A DNA stretch of 64,000 bases from Thecamonas trahens ATCC 50062. Taxonomy: Eukaryota; Apusozoa; Apusomonadida; Apusomonadidae. The notes beneath the pieces were generated by a model. That model worked only from the letters and a program-made list of their open reading frames with translations, was not told the origin of the DNA and made no database searches. The DNA lies in the NCBI RefSeq assembly GCF_000142905.1, contig NW_013657656.1, forward strand, positions 389,308 to 453,307, in the 5' to 3' direction. This document shows, piece after piece, positions 19,117 to 29,044 of this stretch (position 1 is its first letter; each line of letters opens with the position of its first letter). A program made the translations under genes and the position numbers.

Positions 19117-21233
19117 TTAAGCCAGTGGGCGGGTGTACTCTGAGCGCGACTCGGGCCGTGGCCCGCGGTCTGTAAACGGCGTGGTCGTGGCTGGAGTGGA
19201 GCCTGTGCGCGAGGCGCGTGACGAGGCGCGCGAGGTGCGCGAAGTGGGGCGCGAGGTGGGACGTGACTTGTTGCGCGAAGAGGCGCGCGAGGCGCGCGAT
19301 GAGGCACGCGACGACCGCGACGGCGCGTCGGGCACCACGTTGGGCCGCTTGAGTAGGCCCTCGGGCACGCGCTGGAAGCGGGCAGACTCAGGATTGAACT
19401 CGGGCGTCTCGATAAACTGAAGGAAGAGGTTGAGGAGACGCTTTCGGAGGCCGGCGAGCGAGGCCGGCGAGCGGCCGCGGTTGAGGAGGTCGGCCTCGCG
19501 GTCGATGAGCTCGACAATGTCGCGGGTGAGGTCGCAATCGAACTCCTTGACGGTCCACTTGACGTGGAGTAGCACATCGAGGCGTTCGTCAAGGGTGAGG
19601 TGTGTGAGGCCAAGGCCATGGTACAGGTCGCCGAGCTCCTTGGCGCGGATGGTGAACGGGGTGTGGACCGAGGCGACGGAGCCGTCAGAGAGGCCCCAGA
19701 GCTTGGGCTTTGCCATGAGCGAGAGCGTTGCGTCGATACGGGCCTCGCGGTTCTCGATGTTTGCAGTGTTCCGCAGCCGGTCGATGGTCTGCAGTAGCTT
19801 GGTCTCCTTGGCGAGGAGGTCGGACATGGCGCGCTGGCGCTGGTCAGGAGTGAGCTCGGTGGCGTTGATTTTTGCGATTTCTGCGAGGCGCCAGGCCTCG
19901 AGCTCGTTGTACAGCAGCTCAAAGTCCTTGGCGGTCCGCGGGTGCATGCGGCGTTCGATCTCAACCTGGCGGACGATCTCGGCCTCGCGGAGGCGCTCAG
20001 CCTCCCGGGCGGCAATGATTTGGCGGCGCTCCTCGAGCTCGGCGCGGAGCTTGCGGGCGAGCTTGCGGGCAAAGAAGCCGCGGACGTACGACTGGATCTT
20101 GGTTGCATACTCGATGCGCATCTGGACGACCTCGTCGGCGGTCACGTACTTGCCGCGGGTGAGGACGCGATCGTTGCGGTCGTCGACATACACCGACGAC
20201 GTCGTCATCTGGGTCCCGGCCTCGCGCTGCGACTGCGTCCCGTGGCTCACCACCTTGACGGTCTGAGTTTCACGCGAGAACTTGACCGACGGCTCTTTGT
20301 ACACCTGTTCCTCGCTCGGCCCATCGACCTGCGTCGAAGCGTTGTGGAACTCGACACCGGTGATGCGGTGGCGGAAGCCGCCGAGGAACGGCTTGCGGGC
20401 CACCATCGAGCGGTCGATTGGGCAGTGCGCCGTCGGCTCATCGTTGCTTGCGGCGGCGGCAGGATCCACCACCGGGACGGCGAGAACGGTGAGCGCGACC
20501 TGCGGTGTCGAGTTGGGCTCGATGCCGACCTCAGAGAGCGTTGCGGCGTTGGGGAGCGACTCGCCGCCGTAGGCCAGGGTCAGCTCGGCAGCGCCGAGAT
20601 CGAGCTCCTGGCGGAGCATGGCTTTGACCTCGGCAACCCGCGAGCCAACGCCGACGACAAACCGGCAAGAGTAGCCTGCGGGGAGGACAAGAACCGAGAG
20701 GGTAGCTGGCGGAAGGAGCGCCTCGGCCTCGACCGCCATCTCGCGCTCTACCATGACCGACACCTCGTCATTCGTGATGGCCACCCGCTCACCGCCTCGC
20801 AACACCGTCGCCGCCACCTCGGCTCGCCCACCGCATCAACCTCGAGCGCCTTGTTCCCGTCACGCATGGCACCCGGGGCCGACTGGGCACGGTCGTCGTC
20901 ATTGGCGCTGTGCACGTGATCCGAGCTAACGTCTGTGTTCTCGACCGAGTTGATGTCTGTGTTCTCGGCCGATTTTGCGTCTGCATCTGCGTCAGCATCT
21001 GCATCTGCGTCTGCGTCTGCGTCTGCGTCTGCGACGGCGTCGTCGACCGAGTATGCGTCTGCGTCTGCGTCGTCGGCGTCATCGACCGAGTTTGCGTCGA
21101 CCGAGTTGGTGCTCACGACCGAGTTGCCCACCGAGTCGTCGGCCATAACCTCCTCTGCCTCCTCCTCAACCAGTTTGTTGCTCTCGCTCATGTCGCTTCC
21201 AGAGCCGTCCACGTTCTCGTCCTGCCCCGCCAT

Positions 21234-21266
<33 letters not shown>

Positions 21267-21425
21267 GTCGTGGTCGTTGCTGTTGTTGCTGTTGTCGTTG
21301 TTGTCGTTGTTGTTGTTGTTGTCGTCTTTGGCGAGCAGCTCAGCGGCAGCCTCCCCACCCCCCCCTCCACCACCCGTCAAGGCATGGGCAGGAACAGCTG
21401 CTACTCCCTCGTCCTCGCTACTCAT
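19117..21425 (-). CDS. IQUB: IQ and ubiquitin-like domain protein of cilia (one frame break)
   Basis: IQUB is a radial-spoke-associated protein of motile cilia and flagella in animals and protists. In order: an acidic low-complexity N terminus, a ubiquitin-like domain (VLVLPAGYSCRFVV ... LAYGGESLPNAATLSEVGI), the family box FLGGFRHRITGVEFHNASTQ, paired RETQTVKV and AGTQM motifs, an IQ motif (ATKIQSYVRGFFARKL), and a long helical region ending FNPESARF. The last ~90 residues are Arg/Ser repeats. The N-terminal piece (21425-20873, MSSEDEGVAAVP start) and the rest lie in frames offset by -1 near 20821. One extra base gives 769 residues, close to animal IQUB (~790); a 50-base GT-AG intron at 20823-20872 also fits. 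Its presence indicates a flagellated organism. Confidence 0.8.
20985..21330. repeat. Coding microsatellites in the acidic N terminus of IQUB
   Basis: The plus strand shows runs of CATCTG/CGTCTG hexamers (about 20985-21070), CGTCGC hexamers (about 21235-21275) and GTTGTT/GTC units (about 21280-21330). On the coding strand these encode alternating Asp-Ala, Asp-Gly and Asn-rich tracts. They are in-frame repeats likely to vary in length. Confidence 0.8.
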
Positions 21426-21428
21426 CCG

Positions 21429-21895
21429 GGTCTATCTTGCTGAGAGTAAGGTGTGTTCCCCCGTTGCCCCCCCCCCCCCCCCCCCCCCCCTCGGCCAAAC
21501 GGCTGACTCTGGGCGTTGAGCAGCGAACGGTTGCTTGGCCGCTCTCGCCGTTTTGGGGCTATTGCCATGAGTTCCATTGTGGTCAGTCGTGCATCATTAA
21601 TTCCATCGTGGTTAGTCGTAGTTTATGGTTGTCGTTGTGGTTAATCGTGCATCATTAATTCCATCGTGGTTAGTCGTAGTTTATGGTTGTCGTTGTGGTT
21701 AATCGTAGTTTATGGTTGTCGTCGTGGTTAATCGTAGTTAATGGTTAATGGTTGTCGTCGTGGTTAATCGTAGTTTATGGTTGTCGTCGTGGTTAATCGT
21801 GGCTCATCAACAGTGGCATTGCGCGCCCAGCCCTATCTATTCAGCCGGCTTTCTCTCTCTCTCTCTTATCCCTCTTGCGTGCGTTTTACGGCGCA
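21429..21895. repeat. Intergenic gap with C24 run and a 29-30-bp minisatellite
   Basis: After a C24 run (21467-21490), the stretch 21571-21802 is built from head-to-tail imperfect copies of a unit like TGGTTAATCGTAGTTTATGG followed by TTGTCGTCG. The first part is a longer ~59-base compound unit that also includes GCATCATTAATTCCATCG. This block is AT-richer than its surroundings. No gene seen. Confidence 0.85.
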
Positions 21896-24800
21896 TCACT
21901 CGCTCCCGGCAAACAGGCGCCAAACCCGATGAGGCACGGCGCGTGCGGCACGGGAGCTCAGCGAGTGAACCAGGATGAGAGCCATGCTCCCGACGTAGAT
22001 GGCACACATAGTGCCGTTGATCACCACCAGACCCCAAGCCACCGCTTGGGCGTCCCACGCTGAGCTGCTGGCATTGGCAGCCTCGTTGGCGAGCACGATG
22101 CCGCCAACGTACGAGAAGAGCGTCAGCGAGATGCTTGCCTGCTCAAGCGCGTTGTTGGCGCTGGTGGTGAACGGCCGCACTGCACCTTGCAGCCAGGAGG
22201 CAGAGCCCAAGACAGCCACCACGCTCAGCGGAAGAAATGGCGAGCCAGCGTGGACGAGCGAGACCAGCGCAGCAAGTGCAAGCCGCCGCCCAAGGATCGC
22301 AACGTCAAAGTACCACGCCCGCGCCCGGAACGTCTCGTACACAAAGCCGAAGCGCACCTCAAACTGCTCCACCGCGGCGTGTCCCACAGTCTCGGGCGTC
22401 ACGATGGCTGCGCGGTGCCGCCATAGATACGCCACCAGGCACGTCATGGCGACACCGTACACCACTAGCCACCCGAGAGACATGAACATCCACCCATCCC
22501 AAACACACTCGACCCAAGGCTCGGTCGCTGAGAACCGTTTGGTCGAGCCCGGCACAGGATCCGGAAGGCAGGTAAACCGCTCGAGCGAGACCGTTGTCAG
22601 TTCCATAAACACCACGTAAAAGACAAATACAACCGCAGAGAGAACTCGATCCCAGGTCTGGCTGGCCACGGCCGTGACGGTGTCCTTGTCGCGGCTGGTC
22701 AGCCAGGCTACCGCGATGCGGCACACTCCAAGCACGCTGAGCACAAGTGCAAAGCCGAGCGGAAGCGAGACGACAACCAGGTACTTGCCGTTGTACTCAA
22801 ACGCCGACGAAAAGCACTCCAGGCCCTCCGCCCGGATCCCGACCGTCGAGAGCTGCCGCCGGAGCGCCACAAGCGTCGCCGGCCACGCAAAGGTCGAGCC
22901 GAGCAAAAGCTCGGTGGTCTGGATAAAGACAAGGAACGACTTGAAGAGCCCCGCGAGGCTCGCCAGCCCGTCCTCAGTCCCGAGCATCGGCCGAGCGACT
23001 GCTTCTCCGGCCGCCTTGCGGAGCTCCTGATACTTGGCCGACGCGAGGTAAAGCGTGACAAAGAGGAGCGCAAGCAGGACCAAGAATACGTCCTCCATCG
23101 ACGAGGCGTCGATGGTGAAGAGCACCACGAAGAGGAGGACCTCGCTGAGCGAGAGCGCCAGGTACGGCCACATCAGCCCGAGCATCGTTCGCCAGGTGAC
23201 TGGCCACGCCACGCTACCATGCCGCTCGGCTGCGCCCATCAGAGGGCTGGCAGCATCGATGCTGTTGACGCTGCTGTGAAGCCCATCCTCGGCGCGAGAG
23301 CCGCTTTGCGGGTCGACGCTCTGAGCGGATCGCCCGCAGACAACGACAATCATGACAGCGAGGACGAGGACAGCGACAGCCACAAAGAGCGTAGTAAACG
23401 CCTTGTTGCACTCGATGCACTCACCGGCGGTGTTGGCATACCAACCGTCGTCGCACCGGGTACAGAGTCGGTCGCGGTAGCCGGACGCGCAGAGGGCATC
23501 AGCGGAGCACTCGACTGTGCCCGTGGTGCGATAAATGTGGCAGACCGCTTCCCCGTCGACATTGCAGTGGGCTGTCCCGTACTCGACGTTCTCACACGGT
23601 AGCACGTAGAGCTGCTGGCCGGACTCGGTGACCGTGGGCCAGTGGCCGCGGGCAATCCGAACCTGGGTCGCCGTCAGCTCCTCGATGCAGGTGTCGGAGC
23701 CGCCGGGCGAGAGGAGGCAGATGTCGTTGGTCGATCGGCACGGCGGATTGCCATTGACAAGGCCGAAGTAGCCGCGAGCACACAAGCAGAGCGCATAGTC
23801 GTAAAACGCGGGTGAAATAGAGATGTGGGCCGACGGCTCATGGGTAGCGGTCAGGTCTGGGCAGCGATACGGGGCCGGCGAGACCTCTTTGCCCCCAGGA
23901 AAGTACTCGGTTGTCTCGGCGGTGGAGATAAAGTTGGGAAGCGGCGGGAGAAGGCGATTCGTGTACGCCAGTCGCGAGTACACTTGAGTTCCCGAGAGGT
24001 CGAGGTATCCGAGTGGACCGCCGAGCGCCGGTGCAAACGAGCGAGGAAGCGTGCTCCGGATCGCTCTGTTGCCCGCGAGCGAGAGGAACATCATGTTGTT
24101 GGGAATGATGAACGAGGGCAGCTCACCGGTCAGCGCGTTGTTCTCCAGGCTCAAGTACATAAGCTGCGGGGCATACTCAAAGATGGGCCCGTCGACAAAG
24201 GCGCCGGTCACGTTGCATTGATCCATCTTGAGCAGGCCAAGCTTGATGTACGTTGTTGGCGTTCCAAACCGGCTTGTTCCGCGCGAGAGAAACGTGATGC
24301 CGCTCATGTCGGCGAGAATCTCAACCCACGGCTGGCCGCCAAAGTCGTTGAATGAGACATCGAGGCCAGTCAGTGCTGGGAGCTTGTGGTAGAGATCGAG
24401 GCGCGCGTGCGAAAAGGCGTTGCCGCGAAACGAGGCAAACTGGAGCGTCGTCGAGCTTGGGTACTCGCCAGAGAGGGCGTTGGACGAGACGTCGAGCGAA
24501 ATGAGCGAGATCGCGTTGGTGACGTCAGGGACAGCACCCGAGAACCGGTTGGCGCGAGTCCAGAAGACCTGAAGCTTGGGCAGATCGAGCGCAGGTGGGA
24601 GGCTGCCCGAGAGCCTGTTGTTCGCAACAATGAGTGTGACGAGCGAATCTGCGATGTGATCAAGCTGCGGAAGGCTGCCCGAGAGCTGGTTGTCGCGCAG
24701 ATCTAGGAACGCGAGCTGGGTGTGGCCGACGGGCGGGATGGTGCCTGTGAACCCGTTTTCGGCGAGTGAGATAGTGTTGAGGAGCGGCGGAAAGTCTGGA

Positions 24801-25960
24801 ATGGCGCCGGTAAGCCCGCATGAGGTCACGGCAATGTTAGCCAGATTGGCCGGGAGCGCCGGAAGCGTGCCTGTGAGCTCGTTATTGGAGAGCAAGACGA
24901 ATGAGAGTTTCGAGTCTGGGGCAAACGGCGGGATAGTGCCTGTGAGCGAGTTGTTGGAGGCGAGAAAGAGTGACATCGACGGATGTACAAAGAGGTTGGC
25001 GGGCAGGGTACCCGTGAGAAAGTTGTTCTGCAGCGCCACCATGTACAGCTTGCTATTCGCGCCAAAGTCAGGCAGGGTGCCTGTCAGATTGTTGGCGTCG
25101 AGCGTAAGCGTCTCCAGCCGCGGGAGCTGACTAAGGTCCGGGATGGTACCCGAGATGTCGTTGTACGACATGGAAAAGTACTTGAGATACGGCAGCGCAC
25201 CGAGCGGCGGGATGCTTCCGCGGACTGTCGAGTACGAGACGTCAAAGTCGACGATGAACTGCAGACTGCCGATGGCGGGCAGCTCCGAGTCCCACGGGTT
25301 GAGCTGGCCATCAAAAGTGTTGAGAAAGGCAAACTCGTCGATGCCGTCGAGCGAGACCAACGAGTTGTTAGCAACAAGAAGAAATGCCATGTACGGCAGA
25401 TCAGCAGCCATGGACTGCCAGTCCACCTTGCCAGCCATAGTGTTGTTGAAGAGGCGGAGGCCGACGACATGCCACAGCTGATCATCAAGGACAGTGCATG
25501 CCACGCCGAACCATGACCCATCACAAGGATCCTGACTCTCACCCCAGCCGGTTGCGTTCAACCAGCGGCCTTGATGGCCGCCAGTTTCCTCAAAGAACGC
25601 CATCAGTCCCCTGAGCTCATTCTCAGCCGCTGAATCTCGAGTGACGCGGATGTGATGAAGCGGTGGCGATTGATCGGGACGACTCTTGCCGCGTGCAGCC
25701 TCCAGTGCGTTATCTCCATACCAATCGCTAGCACTGCCATCATCTAGTGTGACACCAGCATGGTCATCACCAGTTCCCTTGATCACACCTCGCACGTGCC
25801 TTCTGCCAGCTCTTCTTGCCCACGCCACATCGACAGCTTCTGCCGCCAACCCAACCTCGTCCAACCTGGTCTCCGTACCACTCACCACGACCAGTGAGGT
25901 GGCCACCACTACCAGTAACATGATGGATGCCACCACCATAACCAGCTCGACTCGGCCCAT
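21896..25960 (-). CDS. Leucine-rich-repeat receptor with Cys-rich stalk and multi-pass C-terminal module
   Basis: 1354 residues in one uninterrupted frame. There is an N-terminal hydrophobic signal/anchor (residues 1-28). An LRR N-cap with plant-like DPCDGSWFGVAC lies near residue 145, followed by about 20 LRRs of the L..N.LtGtlP..... type (roughly 165-650). A Cys-rich stretch ends DGWYANTAGECIECN near residue 850. The last ~500 residues have about eight to nine membrane helices with internal motifs FTCLPDPVPG, PWVECVWDG and FVYETFRARAWYFDVAILGRR. That module is clearly related to the end of the 55600-61488 protein. LRR spacing is like that of plant receptor-like proteins, but there is no kinase. 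A surface sensor is likely; ligand and signalling route are unknown. Confidence 0.75.
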   Translation of the reverse strand: MGRVELVMVVASIMLLVVVATSLVVVSGTETRLDEVGLAAEAVDVAWARRAGRRHVRGVIKGTGDDHAGVTLDDGSASDWYGDNALEAARGKSRPDQSPPLHHIRVTRDSAAENELRGLMAFFEETGGHQGRWLNATGWGESQDPCDGSWFGVACTVLDDQLWHVVGLRLFNNTMAGKVDWQSMAADLPYMAFLLVANNSLVSLDGIDEFAFLNTFDGQLNPWDSELPAIGSLQFIVDFDVSYSTVRGSIPPLGALPYLKYFSMSYNDISGTIPDLSQLPRLETLTLDANNLTGTLPDFGANSKLYMVALQNNFLTGTLPANLFVHPSMSLFLASNNSLTGTIPPFAPDSKLSFVLLSNNELTGTLPALPANLANIAVTSCGLTGAIPDFPPLLNTISLAENGFTGTIPPVGHTQLAFLDLRDNQLSGSLPQLDHIADSLVTLIVANNRLSGSLPPALDLPKLQVFWTRANRFSGAVPDVTNAISLISLDVSSNALSGEYPSSTTLQFASFRGNAFSHARLDLYHKLPALTGLDVSFNDFGGQPWVEILADMSGITFLSRGTSRFGTPTTYIKLGLLKMDQCNVTGAFVDGPIFEYAPQLMYLSLENNALTGELPSFIIPNNMMFLSLAGNRAIRSTLPRSFAPALGGPLGYLDLSGTQVYSRLAYTNRLLPPLPNFISTAETTEYFPGGKEVSPAPYRCPDLTATHEPSAHISISPAFYDYALCLCARGYFGLVNGNPPCRSTNDICLLSPGGSDTCIEELTATQVRIARGHWPTVTESGQQLYVLPCENVEYGTAHCNVDGEAVCHIYRTTGTVECSADALCASGYRDRLCTRCDDGWYANTAGECIECNKAFTTLFVAVAVLVLAVMIVVVCGRSAQSVDPQSGSRAEDGLHSSVNSIDAASPLMGAAERHGSVAWPVTWRTMLGLMWPYLALSLSEVLLFVVLFTIDASSMEDVFLVLLALLFVTLYLASAKYQELRKAAGEAVARPMLGTEDGLASLAGLFKSFLVFIQTTELLLGSTFAWPATLVALRRQLSTVGIRAEGLECFSSAFEYNGKYLVVVSLPLGFALVLSVLGVCRIAVAWLTSRDKDTVTAVASQTWDRVLSAVVFVFYVVFMELTTVSLERFTCLPDPVPGSTKRFSATEPWVECVWDGWMFMSLGWLVVYGVAMTCLVAYLWRHRAAIVTPETVGHAAVEQFEVRFGFVYETFRARAWYFDVAILGRRLALAALVSLVHAGSPFLPLSVVAVLGSASWLQGAVRPFTTSANNALEQASISLTLFSYVGGIVLANEAANASSSAWDAQAVAWGLVVINGTMCAIYVGSMALILVHSLSSRAARAVPHRVWRLFAGSE

Positions 25961-26670
25961 AGGTTGGGATGATGTGGTGGAGAGAAGTGCTGGCGGTGGC
26001 GGTGGTAGTGGCGGTGACCGGTCGCGTGTGTGAGTTGGGCGTGCGTGACAGTCGGCCGAGCGCCGGGATGTGATGGCGAGGGGCGCACAAGCTTGGGCGC
26101 GCGGGAGTGCTGTCGGGCAGGTGCTAGATCAGGCCAGATCAAGCTGTTCTTGCGAGGGTGTGGGGGGTGATGCGTAAGATCATATCTCGATATGTGTGAG
26201 TTGGGCGTGCGTGACAGTCGGCCGAGCGCCGGGATGTGATGGCGAGGGGCGCACAAGCTTGGGCGCGCGGGAGTGCTGTCGGGCAGGTGCCAGATCAGGC
26301 CAGATCAAGCTGTTCTTGCGAGGGTGTGGGGGATGATGCTTAAGATCGTATCTCGATATGTGCGACTCTTGCCTAGATCAGACGCGGCGGGCGTTGCCAT
26401 GGACATCCGATGGCGGACTCGCGAGTGTGCGCTGGACCAATGCGCGTGACTGATGTCGCCGCCAGTGCTGGGCCCTGTCCATCTAACGGTGACGCTAGAC
26501 TGAACACAGAGTGATCGAGTGCCTCACGATGAGTACACGTGCCAAATTGCGTGGAGTGATGTGGTCAATCCGTGATGTAGATCCGATCGACGCGCTGCTG
26601 AGCCTTCCTTCCATTGTGCTCGGCTCGAATCAGTTCTCTGGCGTCACCCACTGCTCTCCCCGCCTCACCT
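25961..26670. other. Intergenic gap with a 166-bp tandem duplication
   Basis: Holds the direct duplication 26027-26358. Past it, a plus-strand frame from ATG 26529 (MSTRAKLRGVMWSIRDVDP) overlaps the Kelch start in another frame and might be a missed exon, but no splice sites convinced me. Confidence 0.6.
26027..26358. repeat. 166-bp tandem duplication, two near-identical copies
   Basis: Copy 1 is 26027-26192 and copy 2 is 26193-26358. They share TGTGTGAGTTGGGCGTGCGT at the start and ATCTCGATATGTG at the end, and differ at only a handful of positions (for example GCTAG versus GCCAG, and GGGGGGTGATGCG versus GGGGATGATGCT). No frame runs through both. The near-identity suggests a recent duplication. 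Confidence 0.9.
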
Positions 26671-27828
26671 ATGGCGGCTTCCAACTCATGGACTGCCGCA
26701 CATGCGACGAAAAGGACGTACGAGCTCGAGGTAGCTCCCGATGGCCGACAAGGAGCCGGATTGGCGACCGACCCGGCGACCGAGCGGTTGTTTGTCTTTG
26801 GCGGTCGATGCTCGCGCCGTCCTGGCGTCGACGACTGTCGCCGACGCCTGACAAACGATCTCTGGGTCCGGAGCAGATCTGGCGATTGGACGCAGCTTTG
26901 GGAAGGAGATGATGTGTGTGCAGGAGATGTGTCCAAAGACATGGATACGGCGTCGCTTGGTCGAGGCGATGGACCTGTTGTTCGTCACAATCATGCGCTT
27001 GTCTTTGTAGCCGCTGGTCATGACGTGCCGGGCGTCGACAATGGTGACATTCTCCTTGTCATCGGAGGCTCGACGCATTGGGCATACTTGGGCGATGTCT
27101 GGGTCTTTGACTTGAAGACGGGATCGTGGACGCAGATGATTCCAGGCGGTCCAGGCCCTGTAGCCCGGCACGGCCACGTCGCTGCGCTCGTCGGCTCGAC
27201 GGTGGTGGTGTTTGGTGGCCACTCAGGCATGCAGTCACGCCCATCCACCCTCACTTACTACAACGATGTCTTTTCCTTGGATCTGACGTCCTGGAACTGG
27301 ACGCGCTGTGCGACCACGCTCAGCACGCCGCGCTCCTGGATGGGCGTCGCGGTCGTCGGCGCGCTTGTTGTCGTCGCGGGCGGGTACACCTTTGACGTCA
27401 CTGCGCGTGACGAAGTCTACTTTGACGTCATCGAAGCCTATGATGTGGCCAACGATGTCTTTCTCTCCCTTCCTCCCGATGTTACACTTGCCTCTCCCCG
27501 CAATCGCGTGTGCATGGCATCGTGCGCCTCGACGATCGTCATCTTTGGCGGCAACGCGCTTCTTGCCGACCGCGGCGATGTTTTCTTCTCGGACATCGCT
27601 GTTCTCGACGCTTCGTCAACATGCGTGTCGAACTGGACGCTCTCTGTTGCCAGTCCTCCGACTCCACCGCTCAAAGGTCGCGGCCACGGGTTGATGCTCA
27701 TTGCACCCGCCGCATCCACCTCGTCGGGCGCGATGGCGCCCCTCCATGTCACTGTTTGGGGTGGAGAGCGTGCAGGCGCCCGTCTCTTCGACACGCTCGA
27801 TCTCGTCCTCTCACCGCACCCGATCTAG
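26671..27828 (+). CDS. Kelch-repeat beta-propeller protein
   Basis: 385 residues from the ATG at 26671. At least five kelch blades are visible by the hydrophobic-Gly-Gly pattern and following aromatic residues: LFVFGGRC, LLVIGGSTHWAYLGDVWVFDL..GSW, VVVFGGHSGM..NDVFSLDLTSWNW, LVVVAGGYTF and IVIFGGNALL..DVFFSDIAVLD. There is no BTB, F-box or other partner domain, so it is a stand-alone propeller for protein binding. No signal peptide is evident from this start. Partner and pathway cannot be told from the sequence. The propeller could start with an additional upstream exon. Confidence 0.75.
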   Translation: MAASNSWTAAHATKRTYELEVAPDGRQGAGLATDPATERLFVFGGRCSRRPGVDDCRRRLTNDLWVRSRSGDWTQLWEGDDVCAGDVSKDMDTASLGRGDGPVVRHNHALVFVAAGHDVPGVDNGDILLVIGGSTHWAYLGDVWVFDLKTGSWTQMIPGGPGPVARHGHVAALVGSTVVVFGGHSGMQSRPSTLTYYNDVFSLDLTSWNWTRCATTLSTPRSWMGVAVVGALVVVAGGYTFDVTARDEVYFDVIEAYDVANDVFLSLPPDVTLASPRNRVCMASCASTIVIFGGNALLADRGDVFFSDIAVLDASSTCVSNWTLSVASPPTPPLKGRGHGLMLIAPAASTSSGAMAPLHVTVWGGERAGARLFDTLDLVLSPHPI

Positions 27829-28008
27829 CAGAGTCAGCCGTGGCAGGCGCCGCCCGCGGCTACTTTGCTGAAGCGATGACGGTCGTAGAAACCCGTAGCG
27901 TACCGATCGAATATACATACGCTGCAATCTAGCGCCCTGCCTACATGTGTGTGTGTGTGTGTGTGGCTATCTCTGAAGCTGTTTCAGGCGTGCGGTAGAG
28001 GCTGTGCA

Positions 28009-28629
28009 ATGATGTGCAATGAGAGCAGGCGACGGTTTCGGCCGACCTGTCAGGTGACAGGCGAACTCGAGCACAACGACGAGGTGATGGCAGCGCATGC
28101 AACGGGGCATGTTCCGGAAGGAAGCAGCAAAGAGACGGCAACCCGACTGGCAAGCGAGCTGGGTGAGGTCATGTCGGAGAGGGCCGCCGCCGAGGGAGTG
28201 ACAGTTCAAGTCGTCGATGACAACCTCCGACATTGGCATGTTCGACTTGCGGACTTTGACTTGGAATCACAGCTGGCGCAAGATCTGTTTCTCTACGATT
28301 CGGCCCGACCCGGAAGGGATCATGTACTGCTTGAGGTCATCTTTCCGCATCGGTATCCAGGACGTCCACCCTTTGTTCGTGTTGTCTATCCGCGCTTTCA
28401 TCAGTGGACCGGCCACATCACGTCGGGAGGATCAGTATGCGTTGAAGAGCTCACGCTCTCGGGCTGGACCTCCGACTTTATGCTCTTGCCCTTTCTGATC
28501 ATGATTCGGAACGTGCTGCTGGAAGGCGGAGCGCTCATTGACATGGATCGCGCCGGCGACGACTACACGCAGGCCGAGGCCGAGGAGGCCTTTATCCGGG
28601 TTGCCAAGGCACACGGGTGGATCACATGA
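28009..28629 (+). CDS. UBE2Q-like ubiquitin-conjugating enzyme E2
   Basis: 206 residues from the ATG at 28009 (another ATG follows directly at 28012). The C-terminal ~130 residues form a UBC fold of the UBE2Q type: FPHRYPGRPPFVRVVYPRF, then GHITSGGSVCVEELTLSGW with the active-site Cys in GGSVCVEEL, and a final AEEAFIRVAKAHGW. As in UBE2Q, the usual HPN motif is absent and replaced by the GHI-GG segment. The N terminus is short compared with animal UBE2Q1 and lacks its RWD-like domain. A (GT)n run at 27946-27964 lies just upstream. Ubiquitin transfer is inferred from the family. Confidence 0.8.
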   Translation: MMCNESRRRFRPTCQVTGELEHNDEVMAAHATGHVPEGSSKETATRLASELGEVMSERAAAEGVTVQVVDDNLRHWHVRLADFDLESQLAQDLFLYDSARPGRDHVLLEVIFPHRYPGRPPFVRVVYPRFHQWTGHITSGGSVCVEELTLSGWTSDFMLLPFLIMIRNVLLEGGALIDMDRAGDDYTQAEAEEAFIRVAKAHGWIT

Positions 28630-29044
28630 ACGGTTCTCCCTACCCTACCCTCCCGGCTCCATTACGCGCCACTAGGCTGCCGCCCATCGCCCATCGTCCG
28701 CCGCCTGCAGCTCCATCCACCCATCGCCCATCGTCTGCCGCCTTTCCTCCCCCTGCGCTCAGCCGCCCGATCACCAGCGTCCTCCCTCGCCCTCGCCATC
28801 GCACTCGCCCTCGCCACCTCCTCCCCAACCTCGCCCTCGCCACCTCCTCCCCAACCCCCCCCACTAAACAAACCCCCATCTCCTCAGCCATCTCAATCAC
28901 ACGTCGCGCTCCCCCACTGCGAACTCTCCGCCGGCTGGCCAACCGCTCAGCCGCCCGCTCCCCCCCCCCCCCCCTCACCCCTCCCCGACGACGACGACAA
29001 CTGCCGACGACCACGCCACGCCACTCCACGTCGACAGCGACTAT
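28630..29044. other. C/T-rich gap with a C15 run
   Basis: Almost the whole stretch is C-rich on the plus strand, with repeats of CCTCGCC and CCATCGCC and a C15 run at 28960-28974. The run ends 70 bases before the ATG of the next gene. No gene seen; probably promoter and leader. Confidence 0.55.

Noticed and set aside
18388-19143. Plus-strand 251-codon frame opposite the unknown minus-strand protein
   Set aside because: Arg/Glu/Gly-rich shadow typical of the complement of Ala/Leu/Asp-rich coding sequence in GC-rich DNA.
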